DNA of 64,000 nucleotides, from NCBI RefSeq assembly GCF_019320115.1, contig NC_089589.1, positions 18,167,641-18,231,640 on the forward strand. The letters run 5' to 3'. The translations under genes and the position numbers were made by a program. This DNA comes from Miscanthus floridulus (lineage: Eukaryota > Streptophyta > Magnoliopsida > Poales > Poaceae). Of the stretch, positions 11,136 to 23,428 are shown piece after piece (within the stretch, counting starts at the first letter, position 1; every line of letters begins with the position of its first letter). Below the pieces are notes generated by a model. That model worked only from the letters and a program-made list of their open reading frames with translations. It was not told where the DNA came from and ran no database searches.

Positions 11136-11659
11136 AGTATGATCCAGCATTGATGATCCTATAATCACTGTCGGTTTACAAAATGATCTAACAATGATGA
11201 GTTTTTTATCATCGCCAGATGTCACACCTATGGTGTTATGGTTGCTTCACCACCGGTGGTTAGTGTTGCAGTTCGGTAGTGACTAGCATTTTATGACCAC
11301 CAGTTAATGGTCCAATCCGACAGTGATGAGCAATTGATCAACTATGGTTCAATGCATACCCATTGGTGATCACTACTACATCATACCTGATAGTTCGAGC
11401 TAGCGTCGATGACCTTCATGGATAGAATGATATTGCATCCTGATTTTCACAATATATTTGTTAAGTGAGATGTACCTTAATAGCCTACCAAACACACCAT
11501 CTAGATATAATCATCAAATCCATACATCATGTCTAGGAACAAGCGTATTTTGTACAATAGTTTGTTCCAAACTGAATTGAACCATTTCAATCGAAGTGAT
11601 TTAATTGCTCTTGTCCTAGTACATACCAAGTGAATGTTGCTCATAAGTACTATGTGTAC
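11136..11659. other. Intergenic spacer between two Gypsy elements
   Basis: This AT-rich sequence has several short diverged repeats of the form ggt-agtgatga. No coding potential is recognised. Together with 24427 onward it formed one continuous target before insertion of the 12.8-kb element. Confidence 0.5.
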
Positions 11660-11664
11660 ATATG

Positions 11665-12627
11665 TGTCGGGTTCATAAACCTGAGGTCCCCAATGGACCC
11701 GCTTCCATGCAAAAACTCGACCCAGTAGACGGCATAGCGACAACGCTCGCCTCCTGGGCTGGCCCAGATACTTAATGATAGGCTAGGACAATGATCCGGT
11801 CCCCGACTGGAAGGCCTAGCCAAAGTGGGTCCATAGTCCGACTCCGACCTCCTTTTTCGACCAGGGATACGCCAGACCTCTGCTCGCAACTCTTCCCCGA
11901 CCGACACGGTCGGGGTCAACTAGGAACGATCGACCAGGGACCCCTGCTCGGTGAGGACCCGGGGATCACGCAGAGCAGATAAGGTAAGGCACTCAAGTCA
12001 ACCGTAATACCAAGGACCATACCCTGCGCGCCTTCAGGACGGTGCCACCAGGGCATGCCAGATGGGCACTATGCAACCTTTTAGGCATGTCAAAGCACCA
12101 ATAGTATTGTAGGCGCTAACGTTTGCCATACCAGACGAACACGGTAGAGCCTGCCACATGCGTTTGACATAAATAGTATTGTGGGCGTCGACGACCGTCT
12201 CGTACTCAACAACGTGGGCAACAAGACTAGGTAGCACACGTATACCTTGTCTCTCTTTCTCTGACTTGTAAGGCCATCCCTTTCAACTATAAAAGGGGAT
12301 GCACTCTCTCCTCTCTCGAGGATGTTCTCTCTAACTCTCCTCCGAAAAGACAAGCTAGACGATTCGAACACCAGTCACTCTGGTCCCTTCGGTTTAGAGT
12401 CCGACTGGGCCTTTAACACCCCCTTCTCATTCCTACTTGTTTGTAACCCCACAGCAAACTTTGAGCACCTGGGCACAGGAATAAAGTCACCGACCGACTA
12501 AAACTAGATGTAGGGCATGTTGCCTAAACTAGTATAAATCCTATGTCATCGAGTGCTAGGCCACATCCGTTCACAACGCATGGCAAAACTACAAATATTT
12601 ATTTGTTGGTCACTTTTCGCACCGACA
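11665..12627 (+). mobile_element. 5' LTR
   Basis: This is a 963-bp LTR bounded by TG...CA. A TATAAAA box lies at 12288-12294, followed by a pyrimidine-rich start region (ctctctcctctctcgag). It contains the perfect palindrome cgaccgacacggtcgg near 11900. The partner is at 23448-24421, and a third, truncated relative is at 32522-33111. Confidence 0.9.
12288..12294 (+). promoter_or_regulatory. TATA box in 5' LTR
   Basis: TATAAAA stands in the context actataaaagggg and is duplicated at 24082-24088 in the 3' LTR. It is placed about two thirds into the LTR, as expected for the U3/R boundary. Confidence 0.65.
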
Positions 12628-12647
12628 GTTGGCGCTGTCCGTGGAAA
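12628..12647 (+). other. Probable primer-binding site
   Basis: The sequence gttggcgctgtccgtgg follows the LTR end directly. Plant Gypsy elements often have a ttggcgc-type site here. I could not assign the tRNA with confidence. Confidence 0.5.
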
Positions 12648-12772
12648 AGACACCGTGTTCACGCTTTTGGTCATCGGATGGCCCACCTTTCCACCAAGTT
12701 CGCCATGGCGGGCTTGAGCGATACGATTCGCTTTAGTTCGCTGGTGTTTCCTACGCTCCCACCTATTAGGAT

Positions 12773-14636
12773 GTGGCTTTCTCCCGACTTCCAGTCGCTC
12801 CAGAGTTTCCTCTTTGGGAGTCTGGACTGCGCCTCCACGAGGAGGTGCTCATCCTGGCATCCACTGGAGTCGAAGGGCTCTCCACCGGCCCTGGGCCACT
12901 CGACGACCCCAACATCAAGACACTTGCACTTTGCCTCGAGCCCATGCTGGGCTCAAACCTCACAGTGAGTGATGTACATTTTGTTCTTTACTCACTATTT
13001 AATACCTTCCGCCAACTCTCTGGAGGGACCCCATTGTCCTCACCGCGACTGTCGTGCGACCGGTTCCCCTATGGCTTCACGTCCCCCGGGGACACGTATG
13101 CGTGGGGGCTCCGAAGGATGCTGACGCTTCCCCCTCCCGCATCCGAGTTCATGGGGATGGCGGGCTACGCTCCTGGCTCCTTTCACGACCTCGTCGATGA
13201 CGAGGTTGAAAGCGATGGCTCTAGCATCGGTGACGTCTTGGCACCTGGCCACCCTCTATCTCGGGAGTGCGCTATGGTGGACGCCCTAGGATAGCCACCG
13301 GTGGTGACAGAGTCTCTGCAGACTCACACCCCTCTAGACCCTCATGCGAAGGCCCTCGCGCGTGCGTAGGAGCACGGCGAGGAGTTACGACAAAGGCGGT
13401 AGAATCAGCCGCCACCTGCGTTGGCGCGCTCGGCGCAACACGCTACGCCACATGCATGTCACCCGACAAGCGGCACTCGGGGCCACGCCCGTCAGGTTCA
13501 GCGCAACATCCTGTAAAAAGGGAACGATGCCCCTCAGTTTGCTTGGGCTGGCCAGAACATCACTGCTGCGGCGATGCTTCTACATGGCCTCCCCAAGCCT
13601 ACCGACCCCTAGAAACAGGTGATCCACCGGAACCTCCGGGCGCTGGTGGAGACCGCCATCATTCAACAAGCGGAGAGCTCCGTGTTGCGACACCGGCTCA
13701 TGGCCTATTGCCCCACCGTGGGACTAGGGCCACACCAGTCAAATCGTTCCATCCACTCGCCACTGCAGTTGCCGGGCGTGGGGCAAGAAGCCACGGCTGC
13801 ACCACACCGACCACCTGTGCATGAATGGCTTGGTCCGAACCATGATGCTTGTAGCATCATCAATAATCGACACCATGCCCGGCACGATGATGACGTCCAT
13901 CGAGTGGCGGCAAGGGAAGGTGGCACGGGCCCTGGCCTGACCATCGAGGGATGCGGGGACACACACCCTAGGCATGGCGGCCGATCGAATGATCGAAGCC
14001 CCATCCCGAATGGCCTAGGGCCACAGGCTTTCGGTCGTCGCATCTAGAGAGCGCCATTGTCACGGCGCTTCCGACCACCCATCAACATCACCAGATACAC
14101 TGAGGAGACCAACCCTAGTATATGGCTCGAAGACTTCTGGCTCGCTTGCCGACAGCATCTATGACTGGGCGGATCTCAAGAGGGTCTTCGTCGAGAATTT
14201 CCAGGGGACGTATGCCCGTCCTAGGAATTCCTAGGACCTCAAGAGCTATCAGCAGGAGCCCAATGAGTCCCTATGGGATTACATCTACAGGTTCTCAAAG
14301 CGGTGCAACTCCCTTCCTGATGTCATCGACGCGGACGTCATCAACATGTTCCTCTCTAGGACAACCTACAAGTCCTTGATCCACAAGCTCGGCTGTGTGA
14401 AGCCTCGTACCACCCGTGACCTGCTCGACATCGCCATGAACCATGCTTGTGGTGAGGAGGCGGTCGGGGTGGTCTTCAGTGGTGGTTGGGACAGAGGCAA
14501 GGCCAAGCGTGAGGATCAAGGCGAGGGCCCCTCCACACAAAAGGGCAAGAAAACCATGAAGGATCGGCGTCGATCGGCCAACCTAGCTCTAGTCGCCGTG
14601 ACAGATCGTGCAGGCAAGCAGCCCCAGCAGGGCTAG
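12773..14636 (+). pseudogene. gag: Gag polyprotein (degraded)
   Basis: The N-terminal gag is readable at 12773-13294 (173 codons, ending ...HPLSRECAMV). The same tail style, HPSRECFM, occurs in the minus-strand element. The capsid (retrotransposon gag) region is readable at about 14100-14636: PNESLWDYIYRFSKRCN, then LIHKLGCVKPRTTRDLLDIA and NHACGEEAVG. The middle (13295-14100) changes frame repeatedly. A TAG at 14232-14234 sits where RNSWDLKSY would be expected, consistent with TGG to TAG. Gag forms the cytoplasmic particle in which reverse transcription takes place. The copy is not translatable as one protein. Confidence 0.75.
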
Positions 14637-14657
14637 CCCGACCACTTTGACAAGCTC

Positions 14658-15650
14658 ATGGAGAGTCCATGCACCAACCACGCCTATCCTATCAAGCACC
14701 TCTACAAGGACTACGAGCTCCTCAAGTGCTTTCTGCGGCAGGCCGGCAAGCCAAAGGAAGGAAAAGGCAAGGAGGAGGTGACCAAGAAAGGGGGCACGAC
14801 GGTGAAGGATGATGATGGCTTACCTACCCTCGAGGAATGCCTCATGATCTTTGAGGGATTCGACGCCATCCACTTCAAGTGCCAGCATAAGGTACGCTAC
14901 AGAGAGGCATACGCCACCGAATCGGCCATCCCCTCTTTCCTTAATTGGTCAGACTCCCCGATCACTTTTGATCGGAGAGACCATCCTTCCCACGTCGCCC
15001 GACCGGGTCGCTACCCGCTCATCGTCGACCCCATCTTCCACAAGAAGCGCCTCACCAAGGTGTTGATGGATGGAGGCAGCGGCCTCAACATCCTCTACGT
15101 CGACACCTTCGACTCCATGCGCATCCCCTGGTCGGAGATCCACCTAGTGAGCTCTCCCTTCCAAGGCGTGATCCTAGGGACACAGGCATACCCGCTCAGG
15201 CAGATCGACCTACCCATCATGTTTGGTGACCGAGCCAACTTTTGCTCAGAGGTCTTGACCTTCGAGGTGGTGGAATTTCCAGGGTCCTACCATGCCATTT
15301 TGGGGCGGCCATGCTATGCCAAGTTCATGGTGATCCCCAACTACACCTACCTCAAGTTGAAGATGCTAGGACCGAATGGCGTCATCACCATGGGTAGCAC
15401 CTTTTTTGCATGCCTACACGTGCGACCGCGAGCATTACGAGCTCACCACTGCCGTCATCAACTCTACCGAGCTCCTAGAGCTCGAGAATTCGTCGACTCC
15501 AGCAGTCCCAGACTGCAACGAGCCGACCTCCTCGAGTGCCTTCCACTCGACCGAGGAAATCAAGGCGGTGGGGATCGACCTGACAAAGATGGTGTGGATC
15601 GGGACCAAGCTCCCGGCCAAAAGGAGAATGAGCTCGCCGACTTCCTATGA
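14658..15650 (+). pseudogene. Pol: spacer and aspartic protease region
   Basis: This long open frame carries the gag C-terminal region and the retropepsin-like protease. The catalytic motif reads LMDGGSGLNILYVD (near 15064), the DGGS variant used by plant Tat elements. The flap/core region follows, with the FPGSYHAILGRP motif near 15275. The frame then continues towards RT and stops with TGA at 15648-15650. In relatives Arg is common at this spot (DFLRAN), so CGA to TGA is the likely change. The RT frame downstream (15669) is in the same phase, showing that gag-pol was one frame here. Confidence 0.8.
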
Positions 15651-16900
15651 GCCAATCATGATGTCTTCATGTGGAAACCTTCTAACATGCCGGTCATACC
15701 AAGGGAGGTCACCGAGCACACATTACGTGTTGTCCCGGGCTCAAAGCCCGCCAAGCAACGCCTGCATTGCTTTGACGATGAGAGGCGTAGGGCCATAGGC
15801 GAGGAGATCGCCAAACTCCTGGCAGCCGGATTCATCAAAGAGGTATACCACTCTGACTGGCTAGCTAATCCTATTCTTGTGAAAAAGAAGAATGGGAAAT
15901 TGAAAATGTGTGTTGATTATACTGGCCTCAACAAGGCGTGTCCAATGGATCATTTTCCTTTGCCACACATAGACCAGATAGTCGACTCCACCTTAGGATG
16001 CGAAATTCTCTCTTTCCTGGATGCCTACTCAGGCTATCACTAGATTGCAATGAAAGAGTCTGACCAGGTCGCAACGTCATTCATCACCCTGTATGGTTTG
16101 TACTGCTATGTAACCATGAATTTTGGTCTGAAGAACGCTGGCGCCACCTATCAATGGTGCATGCAACAGTGCTTCTCCGACCAAATCGACTCGCCCGACC
16201 AGCCTAACCAAGTCGAGCGTCCGAAACCAACAATCACCGTCTATGTAGATGATGTAGTGGTGAAAACGGCTCAAGCTAGCGACCTGATTGCAAACTTGGC
16301 CATAACATTTGTGAACCTCCGAAGGTTCAGCGTCAAATTAAATCCCGAAAATGTGTTTTCGGGGTTCTAAAGGGGAAGCTGCTCGGATACATTGTGTTCG
16401 AGCACAGCATCGAAGCCAACCCCGAAAAAATCACGTCCATCTCCAACATGGGCCCTATATGCAACATCAAGGGCGTGTAGAGGCTCACTGGCTGTTTGGT
16501 CGCCCTGAGCCGGTTCATCTCCTGACTAGGCGAATGGGGGATGCCTCTCTATAAACTTCTCAAGAAGACAGATGCATTTCCCTAGATAGATGAGGCATAG
16601 TAGGCTTTGGAAAGCCTCAAAGCATCACTGACGTTGGCCCCAATCCTCATCGCTCCCGAACGGGAAGAATCCCTCCTCTACATCGCGGCAAGCAACCATG
16701 TTGTGAGCGCTGCCCTCGTCATTGAGAGGGAGGAGCCAGGACACCCCCTGAAGGTCCAGCGACCAAAGTACCTCATCATGGTCATCACCTCGTACCCGCT
16801 GGGAGACATCGTGCGCAACCGCGATGCCGCAGGATGGATCTCCAAGTGGGCTCTTGAGCTCACGGGCCACGACATCAGGTATATCCCTCACACTGCTATT
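15651..16900 (+). pseudogene. Pol: reverse transcriptase, fragmented
   Basis: RT begins in the same frame as the protease: IPREVTEHTLRVVPGSKP, then LVKKKNGKLKMCVDYTGLNK and LSFLDAYSGYH up to a TAG at 16041-16043. In relatives this position is Gln, consistent with CAG to TAG. It continues with MKESDQVATSF, FGLKNAGATYQ and the catalytic YVDDVVVK near 16241. A frameshift follows near 16370, after NPENVFSGF. The thumb/connection region (GKLLGYIVFEHSIEANPEKI) and the next block (16607-16903, LLYIAASNHVVSAALV) are in other frames with more stops. All key motifs can be read, but the enzyme cannot be made from this copy. Confidence 0.85.
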
Positions 16901-16939
16901 TAGTCTTAGGCTCTTGCCGACTTCATCACCGAATGGATG

Positions 16940-17595
16940 GAAATCTAGCTCCCGGCCCCAGACGACACCCACAAGTACTGGACGATGTACTTCGACCGGT
17001 CGGTCATGGCGCCCAGCTCGGGGGCTGGAGTGGTTTTGATCTCCTCAGATGGGAGCGGGCTTCGCTACGTGATCCGTCTCCATTTTTTTGCCTCGAACAA
17101 TGTTGCGGAGTATGAAGCCCTCATCAACGGACTCCGCATCACCATCGGGCTTGGCGCCACGCGGTTGTATGTCCACAGCGACTCAGAGTTGGTCATCGAC
17201 CATGGAGCCAAAGTAGTGTTGCCCTCCGACCTCGATCATGGCACCCCAAGAGTGAAGGCTTTCGACCAAGATCAAGCCACGAAGGCTCAGCGGGACATAG
17301 TCGACCTGCTCAACGAGGCTCATGACACGATCGTCATCCACTCCACTCGTTACCAGCAAACTCTCTGTAGGTACCATGAAACAAAAATCAAGGGAAGGAT
17401 CCTTGAGGTCGGTGATCTTGTACTCCAAAAGACCTAGTCCACCAAAGAGAAACATAAACTCTCTCCACCATGGGAAGGACCCAACACGGTGACCCAGGTG
17501 ATCCGACTGGGTGCCTACCGGCTGAAGGACGACAATGGCAACGTTCTCACCAACACATGGAACATCGAACATTTACATCGTTTCTTCCCCTAAAG
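16940..17595 (+). pseudogene. Pol: RNase H fused to integrase C-terminus by internal deletion
   Basis: The RNase H of archaeal type found in Tat elements is seen around 16985-17200: FDRS (first acidic), NNVAEYEALINGL (Glu) and HSDSELVID (Asp). Without a break the frame then passes to GAKVVLPSDLDHG, a sequence that in relatives follows the integrase catalytic core. It goes on to the C-terminal domain (RYHETKIKGR, VGDLVLQ, then after a TAG at 17435-17437 KLSPPWEGP and TNTWNIEHLHRFFP to about 17593). The integrase zinc-binding and DDE core domains are therefore missing. The junction lies close to 17200 and is in frame. Confidence 0.8.
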
Positions 17596-18100
17596 CTCGA
17601 TTTTATCATTTCTTTCCATTCAACACTTGCTCCTACAGCACCCTAGCCCAAGCACTCTTGCCCTAGGGCGCTTGGGGGCTCCACGGGGGTGCAATACCAC
17701 CCTCCTTTTTTACTATCATATAGTAATACTTTTCGCTCAAACGAAAGGGCGACGCCTAAACGCAAGGGCATTTCATTCCTTTTGATTACCCTACGTAACT
17801 TGTGTTTTAAATTCCCGACCAATCACACCTCACCATGACCTATGGTTATGAGTAGCTGAGCCTCGTGGGCCACTCCTGGGTTCTTAAGGTTGCATCCTAT
17901 GGGTCAACGGGTAGGTGCGAAAAAGAAAGGACAAAAAAGCAAAGCTACGTAAGGGTAAAAACAAGGGCAGATGGGACAAGCTTCCCCTCATGGGTGATTT
18001 CATCACAAAATGAACTTAAAATATACACGAATGTAAAACTATTAACACGGGGGCTCCCCAACGAACTCATCTTTTACATGAACTGACTATTTCTACTCTA
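17596..18100. other. Non-coding spacer between pol and the antisense ORF
   Basis: This sequence has no coding signal. It contains a ccctag-cccaagcac / ccctagggcgcttggggg block (17640-17680) that may be a family-specific control region. Transcripts of pol (plus) and the antisense ORF (minus) would meet here. Confidence 0.45.
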
Positions 18101-18103
18101 AAC

Positions 18104-21100
18104 CTATTGTGGCCCCCCGATGGCATCGCCTGATGGTACGGTCGACGAGGACGAAGGCAGCTCGCTTCCGGACGGGACGACATTCGGCTCTGTTGGGGGC
18201 GGGATGACGCTCGCCTCCAACCCAGTATCCACTCCCTCCAAAGGCTGGAGGACACCTTTCCAGCACACGTCTTCAGCCATGCTCGAATGACGAGCCTCCA
18301 TCACCCACTGCGCGATGACCTGCTCAGTGACCATCTATGCATGTGGCACCAAACTCGCCCCCAGCGCATGGATTTTGTCTGTGCTCCACCCATTGATGTA
18401 TCCTCTGTAGATGGACATGAAGTCCTGGTCGGGGTGATGGGTCCCCACCGAGGTCAGCACCCTCGATGTCCCGTAGAACATGTCGTCGGAGATGAGCGCC
18501 CGAACTTCATTCGGGATCTCCGCCAGCTGGACAGTGGGCGTACTGGTGCTCGGTCTTGACCCAAACACCTTGGAGATGACCACCTGTGCAATGTTCCGAA
18601 TTTGGTTGAGCTCTCACTCGAGAGTGTGTCGCTCCTCAAGGGACTGGGCCAACACCTCCGCACCCTGACCGATCGCTGCTTTGACGGTTTCCAGCTCTTG
18701 CTCTAGAGAGCTAATATTTCCACCTAGTTCTAGAAAAAGATGACAAATTCAGAAGCAAAGGAAAGAAAAAATCAAGGCATTAGCCAAGGGTTGGACAGAT
18801 ACGTACAAATGCGGGCGCTTTCGAGAATGGACATCTCTTCCTCTTGCCAGGTCACCCTCTCGAGCAGTCGAGCGTTTGACTCCTCTGCCCCCGAGCATCT
18901 ACCCTCGGAGCGCAACTACTTCTTATTCGGTGTCTGACTGGCCTTCTGCTCCGCCTCTAGAGCCTCCAAGGACTTTTGAGGTGCCACCTCGATCTTCGCC
19001 AAGTGGACCTTCGCCACGTCGAGTTCCCGCTTGGTAGCAGTAGCCTACTCGACCGCACACAGTTCCGCTGCCCATGCTCCCGTCGCCTCGGCTGGTGGTC
19101 TTGGGACTCATGATGGGTGGACTCCAGCTGGTGCTAGAGCTTGTCGACATGCCACGACACCATTGCTTCCTACTCCATCTGACCATGCTCCTCCCAAAGA
19201 AATCAGGACTTACGGATCGACATCATCTCTAGATCCTGTTAGATAAGAAGCAGGCAAGCTGAGACAACCATTGAAAGGCCAAAGAGTCAAGGACAACACC
19301 AAAAATGCAGAGAACTTACCTCTACAATGCATGTCAGGTTGACTGTCACGGCCTGATGGATGAGCTCAACCCTCTCCAAGGCCTCCTTGAGCCTCGCCTT
19401 TGTAAGGGCAAGATCAAACTCCATCGACAGTCCTCTCTCCCCGAGCAGGTGCTAGAGCTTCACCTCCTCCTCATCATGAAGGATGAACCGGGCCTTTCTC
19501 GGCTAGCCGGGGCAAGGCCACACCAGCTCATGGGTCGCCCCCGACCCACTAGAATATCCAGCCATCGTAGTACCATGCGACGACCGGATCATCACCAAAT
19601 CCTGCGACGATAGGATGGCTAGCGGCTCCACCCTAGTGCCTACCTCGCCAAAGTAGGGGATGTCCACCACCAGGAATCCGTGGCCCACCAGCGAACACAC
19701 TACCTCCAGCCTGGCCGTGGTTCCTTCGGACCCTTCCAGCTCTGACCAGACAGGTGAACTGTGCGCTCCTCCACCGGGTGAGGCAGGGAGCCCGGTTTCC
19801 CTCCTCTCCTCCTCCACAGCCATTGGGGGAGGGACCGCGAGAGTCACCTCCGATCCGACCTTCACCGTCACCACGGGGATCACCGCCATCACCATTGCTG
19901 CCGCTGTCACCGTACTCACGACGGGCCGGGAAGACGCAACCCCTAGTAAGGAAGGTCACACCACCGCTAACCTGCTTCCTCCGTCGCTCATCGGGACCAG
20001 CTATAGGCTAGGTCTCCACTCCTCTCGCATGGGAGGTCGGGAGATTCCCAGTCCTGCCAGCGCCTGGCTGCTGTCAAACAAGCACAGGTTAGTCACACCC
20101 AAAAACTCAACTATGAGAACAAAAGGGAGCATCAATGCATACCTAGATGAAAGCGGCATAGCCCTAAAGCCCTGGCTGGCTGACAACGAGCTGACCGGAT
20201 GAGGATCGTTCACGGGTCATGACCCGTGCCCCCTCGCATCAACCGAGGGAGGAGCTGACCCGGCCGGTCCTCGATCCGCCCACTAACAGCTGCGACCACC
20301 AGCTCGTGGCAAAACCACCAGAGCAACTAGCGAGGCATCTCCCCATTGGGGGTCGCGCACACGCGCCGACCCTAAAGACTCAGGGGAACGATCACGTCCC
20401 CCAACCGACCAGCGTGCTCTACCACGCTCGGAGCAGGGGGCGCGAAGTCGATGACACCTCCAAAGGGCACGGCGACCGCACCCGCTTCACCTCTCGTTCG
20501 AGGGCAGTGTCTTCGCTCACGGTGTGCTTCCTTGACTCAGGAACATCACCGCGCACCTCCACATCATGCCCACCGCCGACGGGTGCAGCCACGGGCTCAT
20601 GGTGCTCCATCGAGGTCATAACAGCGCCCCCAACTCCTTCGTCCTCTGAGGCACTCGTGTCATCGCCCATGTCTTGGGCTCCTCCAACTCAAGCTCCACC
20701 TCCACGTCGCTCCGGCTCTCACCCCCTCGGACCCGCCGATTGATCACCTTATCAAACCTCTTCTAGGACTTCTCGGCTTTCTTCTTCTTCTTGGCAAGCC
20801 TAGCCTCCCTCTAGGCAGCTTGCCGAGCTATGCCCTCTGGTCCCCTCGGAAGATGCGGGTAGGATTTATAGCCCGTGAGTCCCTTTGAAATGGGCAACTT
20901 GAAATCAATCAAAACATCAAAACAAGGAGGATAAGGTCACGGGAAAAAAGCATACCAAATTGGATAGCTTCACGACGTGAAGAGGTTCGGGCATCCCTTT
21001 GAGGGAGTCTTTATCCCTCAACTGCAGCACCCGATCGAGTTGACTCCAGACTTCATCCTTTGGCAACTCCTCCAGCGACGCGCGGTCAGGATCCATCGGG

Positions 21101-21790
21101 CTGGAGTACTCCCACATCGGCCACCTTCTCTCGGCCAACGAGGCAACCCGATGGTGGAAGAAGGTATGGAAGACCCGCAACCCATCGAGGCCATGCTACA
21201 CAAGCTTCTGAAGCTCCGGCGGGACCCCACAACCAGCTTTCCCTCCTCTCCGACCTTTTCCCGGTGAACATTGGGAATGGCGCCTCTGCTGGGTTCCTAA
21301 TGTAGAACCACTGAATGTGCCACCCCCAGTTGGAGTCATAGGGGGAGTACGCAGGGTAGGGGACCGACGGCTTTGGCTTCTTCTGCAAGGCGAATACCCC
21401 AACTGATGTGATTCTAGGTGGCTTCCCCTCTGACAGGGCTCGCCCACTGAAGATCCACCAGAAGAGGTCCACGTGCGGCTCCATCCCGAGGAAGGCCTCG
21501 TAGACAGTGACAAAGCCAGCGATGTGCAGTACCCCAGTCGGGTTGAGGTGCTGCAATTCCAGGCCCCACTCGTTGAGGAGCCCGCACAGGAACCAGTGCG
21601 TGGGATACCCGAGCTCGTGCTCGTGGAAGGCAAGGAAGGTTATGACCTCATTGGCCCAGGGTTGCAGAACGACCTCCCTCGGCACAGGAGCCCTCCAATG
21701 TGCCACCTCCTTCCATGGGAGCAACCCCTTCTCGGCAAAGGCATCCAGCACCCCTTCATCCACGTTGGAAGGCCTCCAGTTCGACATCAC
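18104..21790 (-). pseudogene. Antisense-ORF protein (PF04195-like), minus strand
   Basis: The first part (21790-21086) reads as the 'putative gypsy type transposon' domain: EVITFLAFHEHELGYPTHWF, ELQHLNPTGVLHIAGFVTVY, FLGMEPHVDLFWWIF and GWHIQWFYIRNP. Frame integrity is then lost near 21200. Further down, readable pieces on the minus strand carry the C-terminal end, for example ISDDMFYGTSRVL and PDQDFMSIYRGYINGWS (18583-18335), then a Pro/Ser-rich tail ending GDAIGGPQ before the stop at 18104. It is the paralogue of the plus-strand ORF at 2578-6183 and likewise antisense to gag-pol. The function of the family is unknown. This copy is disrupted by frame changes and possibly introns. Confidence 0.65.
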
Positions 21791-21829
21791 GCCTCAGATT
21801 TACGGATGAATCTGTGAGTTCTCGTCTCC

Positions 21830-22800
21830 CTCGGTCTAACCTTCTCTCTCCTAGAAACTGCCACGGCACACGAATGTACTTGGCGAAAAAGAGGAAGGAG
21901 GAACGGCAACGGTTGAAGGAAGGCAAAAGAATGGGAGGGAAAACCTCTCCCTTCCCCCTATTTAATGCAGGAAGGCGTGCGGTGGAACATGGCCCCTAGC
22001 TAATGGGACGCGCCCTGCCCGACAAAATGTCGCCTGATTAACGGGATGTGGCCTGGGCAGGGACCACCACTACCGCAACCCGAGCACAGAAACCAAGGTG
22101 CAACCGCACGCAAATGACCCTCCGCCTTGGAAGGGCCCACCAACAGAATCTCCATCGAGGAGAGGCCAACGGGTCACTTGAGTCGATCGGATGGCTTGGG
22201 CGGCTACCGAGATATAGGTAAGGAGCAGTGGGATGCTCCATGCGGGCTATGCCAACTCTGTCACGAACGACGGGCTCGGATTCCATTCGGACATATCCGA
22301 TATGAGCTCCCCGAACCCGTCACTCGAGCCATCGAGATAACTTTACCAACCCCCGTTCTACTTTTCCAATACATGATCATTCATTCATTCTCATGCATGC
22401 ATTCATACATTCATCCATACATTCATCCCATACATCCAAGCATTGTATATGCAATCGTTGCATCACAACGCTTCGTGTTGCGTCACGAAGCGATAGTCGC
22501 CTCATTCGATATGAGCGACGATCGACCGGGGTTCGAAGGCCGGCCCACAAAGGGCTCGAGGCCACCTCGCGTCAAATAGAGCCAGGGGAGAAAAACTCGG
22601 ATGAGCCCCAGCGGCCCTCGCCCGATCCGCTCAGAAGCGGACAGGGTCATCTCGACCTTCTCGTTCGATCCTGACCTCGAGCCATGCCCATAGAATCTCC
22701 ATCGAGGGGAGGCCAACGGGCCACCTGAGTCGGTCTCCAGAATGGCTCGGGCATCTATAGGGAGGCAGGTTAAGGAGCAGTGGAATACCACATGAGGGTT
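21830..22800. repeat. Non-coding 3' region with duplicated units
   Basis: Two related blocks occur at about 22120-22320 and 22675-22800 (both with agaatctccatcgagg-gaggccaacggg). Between them lies an attcat/cattcat-rich stretch (22375-22445). The 22440-22790 part is a reverse-complement relative of the 449-bp repeats at 6720-7640. An imperfect inverted repeat (gcatcacaacgcttcg / cgtcacgaagcg) lies at 22460-22492. Confidence 0.6.
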
Positions 22801-23360
22801 ATGCCGACACTTGGGTTGGCGCTCCGTCTCACCCGACCCTTCGGCCAAGCCCGACACTTGGGTTTAGGCTCCGCCTCGCCCGACACTTGGGTTGGTGCTC
22901 CATCTCGCCCGACCCTTCGGCCGCGCTCGACACTTGGGTTGGCACTCCATCTCGCCCGACCCTTCGATCGCGCCCGACACTTGGGTTCAGGCTCCGCCTC
23001 GCCCAACAGTTGGGTTGGCGCTCCGTCTCGCCCGACCCTTCAGCCACGCCCGACACTTGGGTTCAGGCCCCGCCTCGACCAACACTTGGGGTGGCGCTTC
23101 GTCTCGCCTGACCCTTCGGCCGCACCCGACACTTGGGTTCAGGCTACGCCGCGCCCGACACTTGGGTTGGCGCTCCGTCTCGCCTGACCCCTCGGCCGCG
23201 CCTGACACTTGGGTTGGCGCCCGACACTCGGGTTGGCGCTCTGTCTCGCCCGACCCATTGGCCGCGCCCGACACTTGGGTTGGCACTCCATCTTGCCTGA
23301 CCCCTCGGCCACGCCCGACACTTGGGTTCGCGCTCTGTCTCGTCCGACGGCGACCCACGA
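22800..23360. repeat. Family-specific tandem repeats (cgacacttgggtt)
   Basis: The core cgacacttgggtt recurs more than a dozen times. It has two main spacers, giving units of about 47 bp (with ccgtctcgcccgacccttcggcc) and about 29-30 bp (with caggctccgcctcgcc). The same array is found at 31690-32430 next to a related LTR. All frames stay open through it because the unit composition lacks stops, which explains the overlapping ORFs on both strands. Confidence 0.85.
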
Positions 23361-23428
23361 TCTTACACCCATAGGGTGCGCTCGTGAAACGAGTGTAAAC
23401 AGCCCCTTCACGACTTCACAGAAGTCCC

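Noticed and set aside
13619..14540. Long minus-strand ORFs opposite gag of the second element
   Set aside because: No family resemblance. They lie opposite decayed gag coding sequence.
22800..23360. Regular short repeats that could suggest a CRISPR array
   Set aside because: Units are contiguous or nearly so, vary by substitution and have no unique equal-length spacers. They are part of a plant retroelement.
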